Shown here: piece by piece, positions 29,753 through 44,080 of the stretch | Layout of the letters: each line of letters starts with the position of its first letter | How positions within the stretch are numbered: position 1 is the stretch's first letter | NCBI RefSeq assembly: GCF_002127325.2 | Contig: NC_035433.2 | Location: 92,086,033-92,150,032, forward strand | Length of the DNA stretch: 64,000 bases | Source of the DNA: Helianthus annuus | Lineage: Eukaryota > Streptophyta > Magnoliopsida > Asterales > Asteraceae | Direction: 5' to 3' | Notes under the pieces: generated by a model | The model's input: only the letters and a program-made list of their open reading frames with translations | Told to the model about the DNA's origin: nothing | Databases searched by the model: none | Program-made: the position numbers and the translations under genes

Positions 29753-31184
29753 GCTGCATGATTGGGCGATGATGGATATTGTTGACTAGGCCGGAGCCCA
29801 ATTTTTTAGGATTGGTAGTGGTTTTTTGTGGTAGTGGTGTTTGTGAACAATTATGGTCTGTAATCTTCGAACAATAGTTTTTAGGGTAAAGGATCCTGGA
29901 TCCTTTGAACAATAGGTAGGATTGCAAAAGGTGGAGGGATCCTCTGTTTGGGGGATGAAGCCTTTGTGATCCTGCCGCTTTTACTTTCCTGCACAATGCT
30001 AAGACCGCATAGACAAAGGACACCCTTTGCCAACCCATGTGGACGGGCCACGTTTTGCTGGTAGAAATGTGGGTTGGCAATTTTGACAACTTTTTGAAAG
30101 GGTTAATGATCCTTTTGTTTAATATTATAACTTTAACTTTTCTGGCTTATCTCGTGTTGTTATCCTTATCTTCTTGTTTCTTAGTTGTTTTTGTAGTATA
30201 TTTGTTAAAGTGGCAAGAGTTGAAAATATGTTATCCAAATTTAGGATATGATCCCAGATCAAATATCCTGATATTGAAAATTTTCAAAGTACTTTAGTTC
30301 AAGGATCATAGGTTTGGTTGTCAAAGTATAAGGGTCGGTTAGGATAACGAGTATAATCAAGATAGTCAAGGATCATACCTGAGGATCCAAGTTAGGATCC
30401 TAACCTTCAACCGAGACAGTCGTAGATAAGTTTTTACTAGATAATAAGGATTAAGGATCCTTATGTGTTTTAACTTTGACAATCCTGAAAAACGAAGCAC
30501 AATTTGGGACTAAGCCAATGTAAGAAATAAATTAGTAACTGGGGACATGCCCAAAGGATAACTGAGAATGATCCCGGTGGATCACTGGGGACAAGCCCAA
30601 AGGATAACTGAGAATGATCCTGGTGGATCACTGGGGACAAGCCCAAAGGATAACTGGGGACAAGCCCAAAGGATCGTATGTAAACTGGAGTATGGCCCTT
30701 ACTGGCGACTATCCAAACTTAGTGACATGAAAATGTCAAAACCTTAGCTAACGTGAAAACGTTAGAAACCTTAGGAACGGATGTATGGTACGTCTACCAT
30801 TATACGTAGGATCCTAAATATAGCCAGTACGATGAGGTTGTCAGCCCCGGAAGTGGGTACTGGTCCCAAAGACGTGAACTATATCAGGATCATCGTGCGC
30901 TGCTGGCGGAAACTGGGGATAATCCCAAGGATAACTGGGGTTGGACCCAAGGATCTGCGGTGTTTTTGAAGATCTTTGACGATATGCTGAAGATACCTGA
31001 ACTATCATAACTCAAATGTTTCGTGAGTAGAGGATGAAGGATACATGATCCTTATCCTTAGGTAAAAAGTAAGAAAATGCAATAGTTTCTAGGATAAGCA
31101 TATTACCAGAGTAAAGATCACTGACATCACCGTGATCCTTCAAGGATACTTCAGTGTAAGGATCACATGCATGAAGGATCATGT
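29753..31184 (-). other. H 3' region
   Basis: CGGAGCCCAATTTTTT box (29792-29807), 54-bp inverted repeat (30027-30080), decayed palindrome (30243-30268), tandem repeat, perfect twin hairpins with GAAA loops on plus (30723-30738, 30748-30765), 62-codon antisense ORF (30781-30969). No sense gene. Confidence 0.75.
30538..30674 (-). repeat. Short tandem repeat, H 3' region
   Basis: Six units of ~22-24 bp. A two-unit block (GATCACTGGGGACAAGCCC plus a diverged unit) appears twice, showing recent expansion relative to E. Confidence 0.85.
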
Positions 31185-34489
<3,305 letters not shown>

Positions 34490-37060
34490 CTATTGCTCCC
34501 TTGGCTTCGAGGTTGGCTTCATAGATGAGGTATAACAATCCTTAGCCTCCTGCTGATCACTGTCGATCTTGATTATCCCCCATGGGCTAGGGAGCTTCAC
34601 ACATTGATGGTAGGTGGATGGGACTGCTTTCATATCATGTATCCAAGGCCTGCCAAGGATAACGTTGCAACAAGATAGACAATCAATAACACAAAATTTC
34701 TGATAATTACGTAATCCTTCCACGTAGATTGGGAGTTTGATGTCCCCCAGAGTTTTCTTCGTTTCTCCACTGAATCCTACAAGCACGGAGGATCTCGGTG
34801 TGATGTCTGATTCTGGGATACCCATTTTCTTCAGAACATCAAGCTGGATAATGTTCACTGAGCTCCCTCCATCAATAAGGATCCTGCGGATAAAGTGGTT
34901 AGAGATAAAGAGAGTGATAACTAAACTATCATGGTGAGGATCCTGAATGTTAATGCGATCATCCTCATCAAATGTTATCATCTTCCCTTCTGAGACACTT
35001 GATGTTCTAATAGGCCTTTCACCATTATCCATTTTTGATTCTTTTGCATGTCTTTTGGCCGCCGAGAAGGATGTACCACAGATGTCTGATCCTCCGGATA
35101 TAAAGTTGATCACTTGTGCATTTGCCGGAGGTGCTGGAGCTTTTTCGGGGATCCTTTCAGGATCCTGAGTCCTTTGCTTTTTTCTTCCCAATAATTCTTT
35201 TAGATGCCCCTTGCTTAGCAGGTATCCAATTTCTTTTCTTAAGGCTATGCAATCTTCAGTTAGATGCCCGAAATCCTCATGGTATGCACACCATTTTGAC
35301 TTGTCTTTAGTCCCGGATGGTTTATCATTCTTCCTGGGCCACCTAGCTTTTTCACCTAGATTCTGCATTGCAAGGATTAGTTCATGATTATCAACGGAAA
35401 AACAATATTCTGAGATTGGAGGATATTCTTCATCATCCTCTTCTTGGTCAACAGTATGCACATTCTTGTTCTCATTTCTATGGTAGGATTTGAATTTGTT
35501 GTTCTTGAAGGAGGATCCTTGCTTCTCCTGTTTTGAGGATCCTACTTGTCTCTCCTGGATCCTCTTGTCATCCTCTAGCCGGATGAACCTGAGTGCTCGA
35601 GTTCTTACTTCATCTAGATTCCTGCATGGTGTCATAACAAGATCATCATAGAATAATGAATCCTTAAGCAGTCCCATCTTGAAGGCTTCAACAGCCGTAG
35701 CCATATCCAAGTTGGGAATGTCCAAGGATTCTTTACTAAATTTAGTTATATAATCCCTCAATGATTCATTATGATTTTGAGTTATCCTGTACAAATCACT
35801 AGTTAATTTTTCAAATTTTCTGCTACAAGAGAATTGGTTATTGAATAAATTAACTAAATTAGCAAATGAAGTAATAGAGTAGGGGGGAAGACTTAGCAGC
35901 CACTTAAGAGCTGATCCAGTAAGAGTAGATCCAAATCCTTTACATAGGCATGCTTCCTTCAACTTTTCTGGGATAGGATTGATCTCCATCCTCTCCCTGT
36001 ATTGTGCTATATGCTCCTCTGGATCCGTTGTGCCATCATACAGCTTCATGGTAGGGATATGGAACCTTTTGGGTACCTCTGCATCACAAATTGGTGGCGC
36101 AAAGCGAGATACTTTGTGGCTCCCATCTGCAATCTCTGGGATAGGCTTGACTACCCCTGGAACACTTGAGATCATCTCTTTTAGCTTCTGCAACTCCCTG
36201 GCCATAGCATGATTGGTACCTGTATCCTGCATGAATCCATGGTTAGTGGTAGGATAATTATTTAAAGTGTTACCTCCCATTGGGTTCAAGTTAGGGAATC
36301 CATATTGCTGGGATTCTGGAACAACGGAGGGACCAGTGGAAGCAATGGTCTGCATTGGAATGAAGTCCCCTTGATGGACATCTAGACTTCCTGTTTGCAA
36401 ACTTTTTAGGGATCCTGGTATCTGGAAGGATCCTGGTGTCTGGGATGATCCTGGAACGAAGGAGGATCCTTGAACCGGGGATGATCCTGGAACAAAGGAG
36501 GATCCTTGGCCCTGGAATGATCCTGGAACAAGGTAGGATCCTTGAAACTGCTGTGCCCCCGGATAGGCTCCTGAATTCATGAAGGATCCCATGTACTGAG
36601 GATAGGATCCTACTGGCTGAAAATGTGAGCCTGATGTCTGAGTCATTGCTGCCGACTTGAGATGTGATCCTCTTGACTCCCCTATGATTTGCACGTCCGG
36701 GATCCCTGATGGCTGGGAAGTGATCATTGGAGTATCGAAGCTTAAGGATTTGGGCATCAGTGGGGAATGATCCTCCGCCGCTTTCTTTTGTCTTTTGAGG
36801 TCTCCAATTTCCCTGAGGATCCTGTCATTAGTCTCATCCTGCCGCTGCATACGATCCTTCATCTGCAAAATTAAAGCAAATATATCACTAGTACTGGGAA
36901 TAGAAGAATTCATAGCAGAAGAAGATAGAGGTTTAGAGAAAGTGGGAGTTGATCTCTTCTCAGTATTTTTCTGAGATCCTGCCGGTGGAGGAGGCAAAGT
37001 GGTCTGTGATGAGGTGACTGCAGACATCGCCGTGGACGTGTTCTTCAATGATGAAGCCAT
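34490..37060 (-). CDS. gag-pro: H gag-protease, intact (856 aa)
   Basis: ATG at 37060 (MASSLKN), 77 bp inside the 5' LTR; chosen because all copies share this ATG and no in-frame ATG precedes it. Residues 1-110 are Ser/Pro-rich with a short charged helix (MKDRMQRQDETNDRILREIG). About 150-235 is a PGS/QGSS repeat tract, much of it written with GGATCC. About 350-505 is the gag core (FGSTLTGSALKWLLSLPPYS). A CHHC knuckle starts at 591, and the protease motif ILIDGGSS has its Asp at about 730. It stops at the leaky UAG. This is the only complete gag frame in the window. Confidence 0.93.
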   Translation of the reverse strand: MASSLKNTSTAMSAVTSSQTTLPPPPAGSQKNTEKRSTPTFSKPLSSSAMNSSIPSTSDIFALILQMKDRMQRQDETNDRILREIGDLKRQKKAAEDHSPLMPKSLSFDTPMITSQPSGIPDVQIIGESRGSHLKSAAMTQTSGSHFQPVGSYPQYMGSFMNSGAYPGAQQFQGSYLVPGSFQGQGSSFVPGSSPVQGSSFVPGSSQTPGSFQIPGSLKSLQTGSLDVHQGDFIPMQTIASTGPSVVPESQQYGFPNLNPMGGNTLNNYPTTNHGFMQDTGTNHAMARELQKLKEMISSVPGVVKPIPEIADGSHKVSRFAPPICDAEVPKRFHIPTMKLYDGTTDPEEHIAQYRERMEINPIPEKLKEACLCKGFGSTLTGSALKWLLSLPPYSITSFANLVNLFNNQFSCSRKFEKLTSDLYRITQNHNESLRDYITKFSKESLDIPNLDMATAVEAFKMGLLKDSLFYDDLVMTPCRNLDEVRTRALRFIRLEDDKRIQERQVGSSKQEKQGSSFKNNKFKSYHRNENKNVHTVDQEEDDEEYPPISEYCFSVDNHELILAMQNLGEKARWPRKNDKPSGTKDKSKWCAYHEDFGHLTEDCIALRKEIGYLLSKGHLKELLGRKKQRTQDPERIPEKAPAPPANAQVINFISGGSDICGTSFSAAKRHAKESKMDNGERPIRTSSVSEGKMITFDEDDRINIQDPHHDSLVITLFISNHFIRRILIDGGSSVNIIQLDVLKKMGIPESDITPRSSVLVGFSGETKKTLGDIKLPIYVEGLRNYQKFCVIDCLSCCNVILGRPWIHDMKAVPSTYHQCVKLPSPWGIIKIDSDQQEAKDCYTSSMKPTSKPREQ

Positions 37061-37116
37061 GTAACTCTTTGAAATGATTTCGAACAAAAGATTTTCTTAT
37101 GAATGAAGCACCAATT

Positions 37117-37134
37117 GCCCCACGGTGGGCGCCA
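37117..37134 (-). other. Primer-binding site of H, complementary to tRNA-Lys
   Basis: TGGCGCCCACCGTGGGGC on the minus strand, three bases inside the 5' LTR. It is an exact complement of the 3' end of plant tRNA-Lys(CUU) as I recall it (…GCCCCACGGTGGGCGCCA). The same site lies at 40709-40726 (E), 57882-57899 (G) and 61961-61978 (F). Confidence 0.85.
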
Positions 37135-37137
37135 AAC

Positions 37138-37886
37138 TGTTTTGGTCAAAAATCACACAAGGATAATGTAACCAAACTTTATGTAAACGGGGTATGATGC
37201 TTGGTTAATTATGAAAGTAAAGGATCACTTCTGTGATAAAGATGTAAAGACACAATGATTTATACGAGGAAAAAGCCCTTGATCAATATATGATCTCCGG
37301 CATAAAAAACCTCGGGTGATGGCAACTACCGATCACCAAACTTCAATATAAGAACAAAATGATTACAACTTCGGATGGTAATGAGCTGAGTACAAGGATC
37401 ACTATTGTTTCGAATGTCTAAGTGTGTGAGAGTTGCGTTGTATATCGTATGTGTTCTTCCGAATGAGGAAGAGTGGTACTTATACGTGAAGAGTGGTACT
37501 TATACGTGTGTAGGTGACCTATTTTAGGTAGCTAAACTAATATTCAGCTCATTACCCCTTTAGAAATGAGATACAATCTAGCCTAAATAGCCGCCCATAA
37601 ATCAAGCCAAGTTTCCATATCCTATGCAACGTCTATCTTCAATTAAGCTCTTGCCATAATTGTGAAGACGCGTCCCTTGATCATGATGCTTAGAGCGTAT
37701 CCTGCTAGATATTCCTGCAAAAATAACATTGCATTAAGCGAAGATGATCGTTAGTATGAGGATCCTATAATGTCCCATGATCCTGATCCTGAAGTCCTGC
37801 TGAGGATCACTATCTGCCAAAGAAACAAGGATCACTGGTTAGGATCACATGTAAGGATCACCTATAATAAAAATCCAGCCCTAACA
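37138..37886 (-). repeat. 5' LTR of H (749 bp)
   Basis: Same as the 3' LTR apart from about three bases and a tandem duplication of GAAGAGTGGTACTTATACGT at 37468-37487 and 37488-37507, which lies at the TATA/R border of the sense promoter and explains the extra 20 bp. Confidence 0.95.
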
Positions 37887-37891
37887 CTTAG
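37887..37891. repeat. Target-site duplication of H, right copy (CTTAG)
   Basis: Pairs with 27079-27083. Confidence 0.92.
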
Positions 37892-38090
37892 ATATACCTG
37901 TCATATCTTCATGTTTCCAAGCAAAGGTAGATTTTCTTCTTTTGAGGAAGGATATTAAGTCTTCTTTCATCTTGCCAAGGATCCCTGATCCGATATAGAT
38001 TTTTGATTCAGGATCACTAGGATCCAAGAGGATTTCGTCCACATCTTGTTCCCTTGCCTCCAAGACATTCCTCGGAGGATACTGTAATTG
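37887..38090 (-). pseudogene. pol: E pol, N-terminal part
   Basis: Encodes QLQYPPRNVLEAREQDVDEI through EDMTGIS, after the E leaky UAG at 38091-38093 (CAA TAG CAA TTA CAG). Cut by H; resumes at 27083. Confidence 0.9.
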
Positions 38091-40662
38091 CTATTGCTCC
38101 CTTGGCTTCGAGGTTGGCTTCATGGATGAGGTATAACAATCCTTAGCCTCCTGCTGATCACTGTCGATCTTGATTATTCCCCATGGGCTAGGGAGCTTCA
38201 CACATTGATGGTAGGTGGATGGGACTGCTTTCATATCATGTATCCAAGGTCTGCCAAGGATAACATTGCAACAAGACAAACAGTCAATAACACAAAATTT
38301 CTGATAATTATGTAATCCTTCCACGTAGATTGGGAGTTTGATGCCCCCCAGAGTTTTCTTCGTTTCCCCACTGAATCCTACAAGCACGGAGGATCTTGGT
38401 GTGATGTCTGATTCTGGGATTCCCATCTTTTTCAGAACATCAAGCTGGATAATGTTCACTGAGCTTCCTCCATCAATAAGGATCCTGCGGACAAAATGGT
38501 TGGAGATAAAGAGAGTGATAACTAAACTATCATGGTGAGGATCCTGAATGTTAATACGATCATCCTCATCAAACGTTATCATCTTCCCTTCTGAGACACA
38601 TGATGTTCTAATAGGCCTTTCTCCATTATCCATCTTCGACTCCTTCGCATGTCTTTTGGCCGTCGAGAAGGATGTACCACAGATATCTGATCCTCCGGAA
38701 ATAAAGTTGATCACTTGTGCATTTGCCGGAGGTGCTGGAGCCTTTTCAGGGATCCTTTCAGGATCCTGAATCCTTTGCTTTTTTTCTTCCCAACAGCTCT
38801 TTTAGGTGCCCCTTGCTTAGCAGATATCCAATCTCTTTTCTTAAAGCTATGCATTCTTCAGTTAGATGCCCGAAATCCTCATGGTATGCACACCATTTTG
38901 ACTTGTCTTTAGTCCCGGATGGTTTATCATTCTTCCTGGGCCACCTAGCTTTTTCGCCTAGATTCTGCATTGCAAGGATTAGTTCATGATTATCAACGGA
39001 AAAACAATATTCTGAGATTGGAGGATAATCTTCATCATCCTCTTCTTGGTCAACAGCATGCACATTCTGATTATCGTTTCTATGGTAGGATTTGGATTTG
39101 TTGTTCTTGAAGGAGGATCCTTGCTTCTCCTGTTTTGAGGATCCTACTTGTCTCTCCTGGATCCTTTTGTCATCCTCTAGCCGGATGAACCTGAGTGCTC
39201 GAGTTCTTACTTCATCTAGATTCCTGCATGGTGTCATAACAAGATCATCATAGAATAATGAATCCTTAAGCAGTCCCATTTTGAAGGCTTCAACAGCCGT
39301 AGCCATATCTAAGTTGGGAATGTCCAAGGATTCTTTACTAAATTTAGTTATATAATCCCTTAATGATTCATTATGATTTTGAGTTATCCTGTACAAATCA
39401 CTAGTTAATCTTTCAAATTTTCTACTACAAGAGAATTGGTTATTGAATAAATTAACTAAATTGGCAAATGAAGTAATAGAGTAAGGGGGAAGACTTAGCA
39501 GCCATTTAAGAGCTGATCCAGTAAGAGTGGATCCAAATCCTTTACATAGGCATGCTTCCTTCAACTTTTCTGGGATAGGATTGATCTCCATCCTCTCCCT
39601 GTATTGTGCTATATGCTCCTCTGGATCCGTTGTGCCATCATACAGCTTCATAGTTGGGATATGGAACCTTTTGGGTACCTCTGCATCACAAATTGGTGGT
39701 GCAAAGTGAGATACCTTGTGGCTTCCATCTGCAATCTCCGGGATAGGCTTGACTACCCCCGGAACACTTGAGATCATATCTTTAAGCTTCTGCAATTCCC
39801 TGGCCATAGCATGATTGACACCTGTATCCTGCATGAATCCATGGTTAGTGGTAGGATAATTATTTAAAGTGTTACCTCCCATTGGGTTCAAGTTAGTGAA
39901 TCCATATTGCTGGGATTCTGGTATAACGGATGGACCAGTGGAAGCAATGGTCTGCATTGGAATGAAGTCCCCTTGATGGACATCTAGATTTCCTGTTTGC
40001 AAACTTTTTAGGGATCCTGGCATCTGGGAGGATCCTGGTATCTGGTATGATCCTGGAACGAAGGAGGATCCTTGAACCTGGAATGATCCTGGAGCAAAGG
40101 AGGATCCTTGACCCTGGGATGATCCTGGAACAAAGTAGGATCCTTGAAACTGCTGTGCTCCCGGATAGGCTCCCGAATTCATGAAGGATCCCATATGCTG
40201 GGGATAGGATCCTGCCGGCTGGAAGTGTGAGCCTGATGCCTGAGTCATTGCTGTCGATCCGAGGTGCAATCCTCTTGATTCTCCCATGATTTGCACGTCT
40301 GGCATTCCTGATGGCTGAGAAGTAATCATTGGAGTATCAAAGCTCAAGGATTTGGGCATCAATGGAGAATGATCCTCTGCCGTTTTCTTCTGTCTTTTGA
40401 GATCTCCAATTTCCCTGAGGATCCTTTCATTAGTTTCATCCTGCCGCTGCATACGATCCTTCATCTGCAAAATCAAAGTAAATACATCACTAGTACTGGG
40501 AACATAAGAATTCATAGCAGAAGAAGATGGAGGTTTAGAGTTAGTAGGAGTTTGTCTCTTCTCAGCATTCTTCTGGGATCCTGCCGGTGGAGGAGGTAGA
40601 GTGCTTTGAGACGAGGTGACTGCAGACATCGCCGTGGACATGTTTTTCAATGATGAAGCCAT
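38091..40662 (-). pseudogene. gag-pro: E gag-protease, one frameshift
   Basis: ATG at 40662 (MASSLKN). Frame open through the PGS repeats, gag core and CHHC knuckle (CAYHEDFGHLTEEC) to about 38780, where a T run is one base longer than in relatives (TGCTTTTTTTCTTCCC on plus). That shifts the frame in GRKKQRTQD and cuts off the protease. The protease (ILIDGGSS) follows in the shifted frame down to the leaky UAG. Confidence 0.9.
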
Positions 40663-40729
40663 GTAATGATTTCGAACAGAAAGTTTTCTTATGAATGAAG
40701 CACCAAGTGCCCCACGGTGGGCGCCAAAC

Positions 40730-41458
40730 TGTTTTGGTCAAAAATCACACAAGGATAATGAAACCAAACTTTATGTAAACGGGGTATGATGCTTGGTTGA
40801 TTATAGAAGTAAAGGATCACTTTCGTGATAGAGATGCAAAGACACAATGATTTATACGAGGAAAAAGCCCTTGATCAATATATGATCTCCGGCATAAAAA
40901 ACCTCGGGTGATGGCAACTACCGATCACCAAACTTCAATATAAGAATAAAATGGTTACAACTTCGGATGATAATGAGCTGAGTACAAGGATCACTATTGT
41001 TACGAGTGTCTAAGTGTGTGAGAGTTGCGTTGTATGTCGTGTGTGTTCTCCCAAATGAGGAAGAGTGGTATTTATACAAGTGTAGGTGACCTATTTTAGG
41101 TAAATAGACTAATAATCAGCTCATTACCCCTTTAGAAATAAAAGACAATCTAGCCTAAATTGCCGCCCTTAAATCAAGCTAAGTTTCCATATCCTTTGCA
41201 ACGTCTATCTTTGATTAAGCTCGTGCTATAATTGTGAAGACGCGTCCCTTGATTATGATGCTAAGAGCGTATCCTGCTAGATGTTCCTGCAAAATAATGT
41301 TGTATCACACGAAGATAACTATTAGCATGAGGATCCTTCCAATGGTCCATGATCCTGATCCTGAAGTCCTGCTGAGGATCACTATCTGCCAAAGAAACAA
41401 GGATCACTGGTTAGGATCACGTGTAAGGATCACATATGATAAAAATCCAGCCCTAACA
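40730..41458 (-). repeat. 5' LTR of E (729 bp)
   Basis: Pairs with 19927-20655; about three differences by eye (for example GATAATGAAACC against GATAATGTAACC). Followed by TSD GATAA at 41459-41463. Confidence 0.94.
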
Positions 41459-41463
41459 GATAA

Positions 41464-42156
41464 TACAACCAAACTCTATGTAAACGGGGAATGATGCTTG
41501 GTTTGATGAAAAAGTAAAGGATCACTTTAGTATGAAATATGCGAGTGACACAAGGATTTATACGAGGAAAAAGCCCTTGATCAATGAATGATCTCCGGCA
41601 TAAAAAACCTCGGGTGATGGCAACTACCGATCACCAAACTTCAATATAACAAAAAATGGTTACAACTTTGGATGGCAACGAGCTGAGTACAAGGATCACT
41701 ATGGTATCGTGTGTCTAAGCGTGTGAGAAATGTGTTGTGTTTTTTCTTCCGAATGTGGAAGAGTGCTATATATACAAGTGTGAGTGGCCCTATTTTAGGT
41801 AAATAGACTAACTATCAGCTCATTACCCCTTTAGGAATAAAAGTAAATCTAGCCTAAATTATCGCCCTTAAATCATGCTGAGTTTCCATATCTTCTACAA
41901 CGTTCATCTCTGATTAAGCATATGCCAAAGTTGTAAAGACGAGTCCCTTGTTTACGTTGCTAAGAGCGGATCCTGCTAGACATTCCTGCAAGATAACATT
42001 AAATTCAATGAAAACAACTGTTAGCATGAGGATCACTATGATGGTCCGTGATCCTGATCCTGGGACTCTTCTGAGGATCACTATCTGCCAAAGAAATAAG
42101 GATCACTGGTTAGGATCACATGAAGGATCATATGTCATAAAAATCCAGCCCTAACA
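41464..42156 (-). repeat. 3' LTR of F, main part (693 bp)
   Basis: Continues the 29 bp at 19898-19926 across E. Ends CCCTAACA, then the polypurine tract reversed (42157-42176). Confidence 0.93.
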
Positions 42157-42311
42157 ATTGCCCCCAAAATATAAGGAGTGATATTGTAAATAAATGAGTT
42201 ATATTTTGCTTGATCTTATCCGCAACAAGTTAATCGAATAACTAGCCGTTGAAGTCGGACTAGCCGTTGCAATTCTTACGTCACAGAAGTGACAGCCCTG
42301 CAGATCATCAT

Positions 42312-42319
42312 TATAAATA
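42312..42319 (+). promoter_or_regulatory. TATA box of antisense gene (F)
   Basis: TATAAATA, 145 bp before the ATG, with ACTAGCCGTT repeats (about 42241-42268) and TTACGTCA (about 42276-42283). Confidence 0.6.
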
Positions 42320-42463
42320 GGAGATAGAGATAGGATCAATTTGTATTGAAATTCAAGAGAAACTCCCTTTATAATCTCGTCCGAAGATCGATCAGGTATC
42401 TCTTTTCCTCTTTTCTTCCTTCTCTTACTCTGTTTCTTTGTCTCTTTCCATTCTTCTTCAAAT

Positions 42464-44080
42464 ATGTTGCTCCGGAATTCCCCTCATAAGGATCCTAAGA
42501 AGAAAAGCCCCTTTAAAGGTCAAGGGATCATCAAAGACTCTCCCACCGAGAGGTGCTGTTTTACTGATCCTCAGGTTGATAGAATCCGTCACTGTTTCCC
42601 GGCGAATACCGTCTTCAAGTCCTTCACTCCCATTGCTTTGAGTGACTTTATTTCTGATACTTGGGTAGCCTTTCCTGTTACTCCGTTCTTGATAGGATAT
42701 TCATATCCTTTCCCTCAATTCACCCAGTCCTTCTTTTCCCTCACCGGCATCTCCTACATCCAGGCCATGCCAATGATCTGGAGGGTTTTATATACCCTTG
42801 AAAGGATCATTGAGCAGGAAGGGATTGACTTAGGAATGGCGGAGCTGGCTGAGATGTATGATCTTACAACGTTTGGATCCTGTCGATATTTGTTTAAACG
42901 GAAAGCCGGAGAGGATCACCCTGTTCTCAAGGTCACCAAGAATGACACGAATTGGAAGCGACGGTTCTTCTTTGTTAGGAGGGATACCATCCCTGATGGG
43001 AAGGATCTACCCAAGGAGTGGGCTACTCATGGTAGGATAGAGGATCCTGGAAGGATCACCATAAGGTTTGTTCCTTAGGGTGAGGATCACTAATATTTTC
43101 TTTGTTTTTTGTGCAGCTATCTCCATCTCTCATCTGAAGTTGACACCTGCTGCAAAAGAGAGAGTTTTAGCCTTCAAGAAGCTTGATCCCGAGATTAGAA
43201 GTTTTCAAGTTGCCACCCAAGATTCACAGGAAGTATCCTCCGCATCTGCCATGATGTCAAGTAAGTATCCTTATTAAAAAATGTAGTTTTATGTAGGATT
43301 TCTAAATTAGTTAGAATACTTATCTTGTTTTGGTTGTGTAGGTGCTGGAAAATCTGCTAAGTCTGCCTCCAAGTTTGGCATTGATGATCTTGCTAATGTC
43401 AAATCTGCAAGGAAGAAGAATCATGCCAGCCCGAGTACCTCTGTCCCCAAGGCACCTGTGAGAGGGAAAGGAGGGAAGAAGAGAAAGACCTCTGATGCTG
43501 AGGGTCTCCAAGGATTTCCCCTGCTCCGCCAACAGTTTCTTGATTACGTCAACGAAGTAAGGATCACTGCTCCTGCTTGTATATCCTGCTTGTATATCCT
43601 GCTTGTTTGAGGATCACCTAGTCCTGAACTTACCCTTTTCCCTTTCTACAGAAACTCGCTGAAATAGAAACATATATTGGCCACGTTGAGGATCAAGACC
43701 GCCAAATCGCCGACCTCCAACAAATGGGTGTGCTGAAGGATCTCAAGATAGCTGATCTTGAGAAGGAGCTCCGGGCTACCAAGGATGAAGCCGTCAAAGC
43801 GCTGATCAACTTTGATTACGAGAAGCATGGTATCACTCAGGATGCCAAGGTTTCTGCTGCGATAACCATGTACAAGATCCAGTTGCAGATGGCTGCGGAG
43901 GCTCAGGATCCTTCCTTCGACAAGAGCACATGGGACGTGGAGGGTTGGAAGGCAAGGCTGGCAGAGTTGGAGGATGATGATGAAGCTGAGGAGATCCCAA
44001 TGCTTGAAGGTGGTGATGCTGGCAAGGATCAGGGAGAAGCAAGTGGAGCTGGTGGTGATGGTGGTGCAGCGGAGGCTTAA
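42464..44080 (+). CDS. Antisense four-exon gene of element F (451 aa, apparently intact)
   Basis: Exons 42464-43031, 43117-43260, 43342-43556 (215 bases, one codon shorter than in H) and 43652-44080 (TAA). All splice sites follow GT-AG and phases match; every exon is open. The linker has RGKGGKKRK and is the least conserved part; the exon 1 domain and the coiled coil are close to those of H. An indel of a whole codon, rather than a frame-breaking one, fits coding constraint. Confidence 0.85.
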
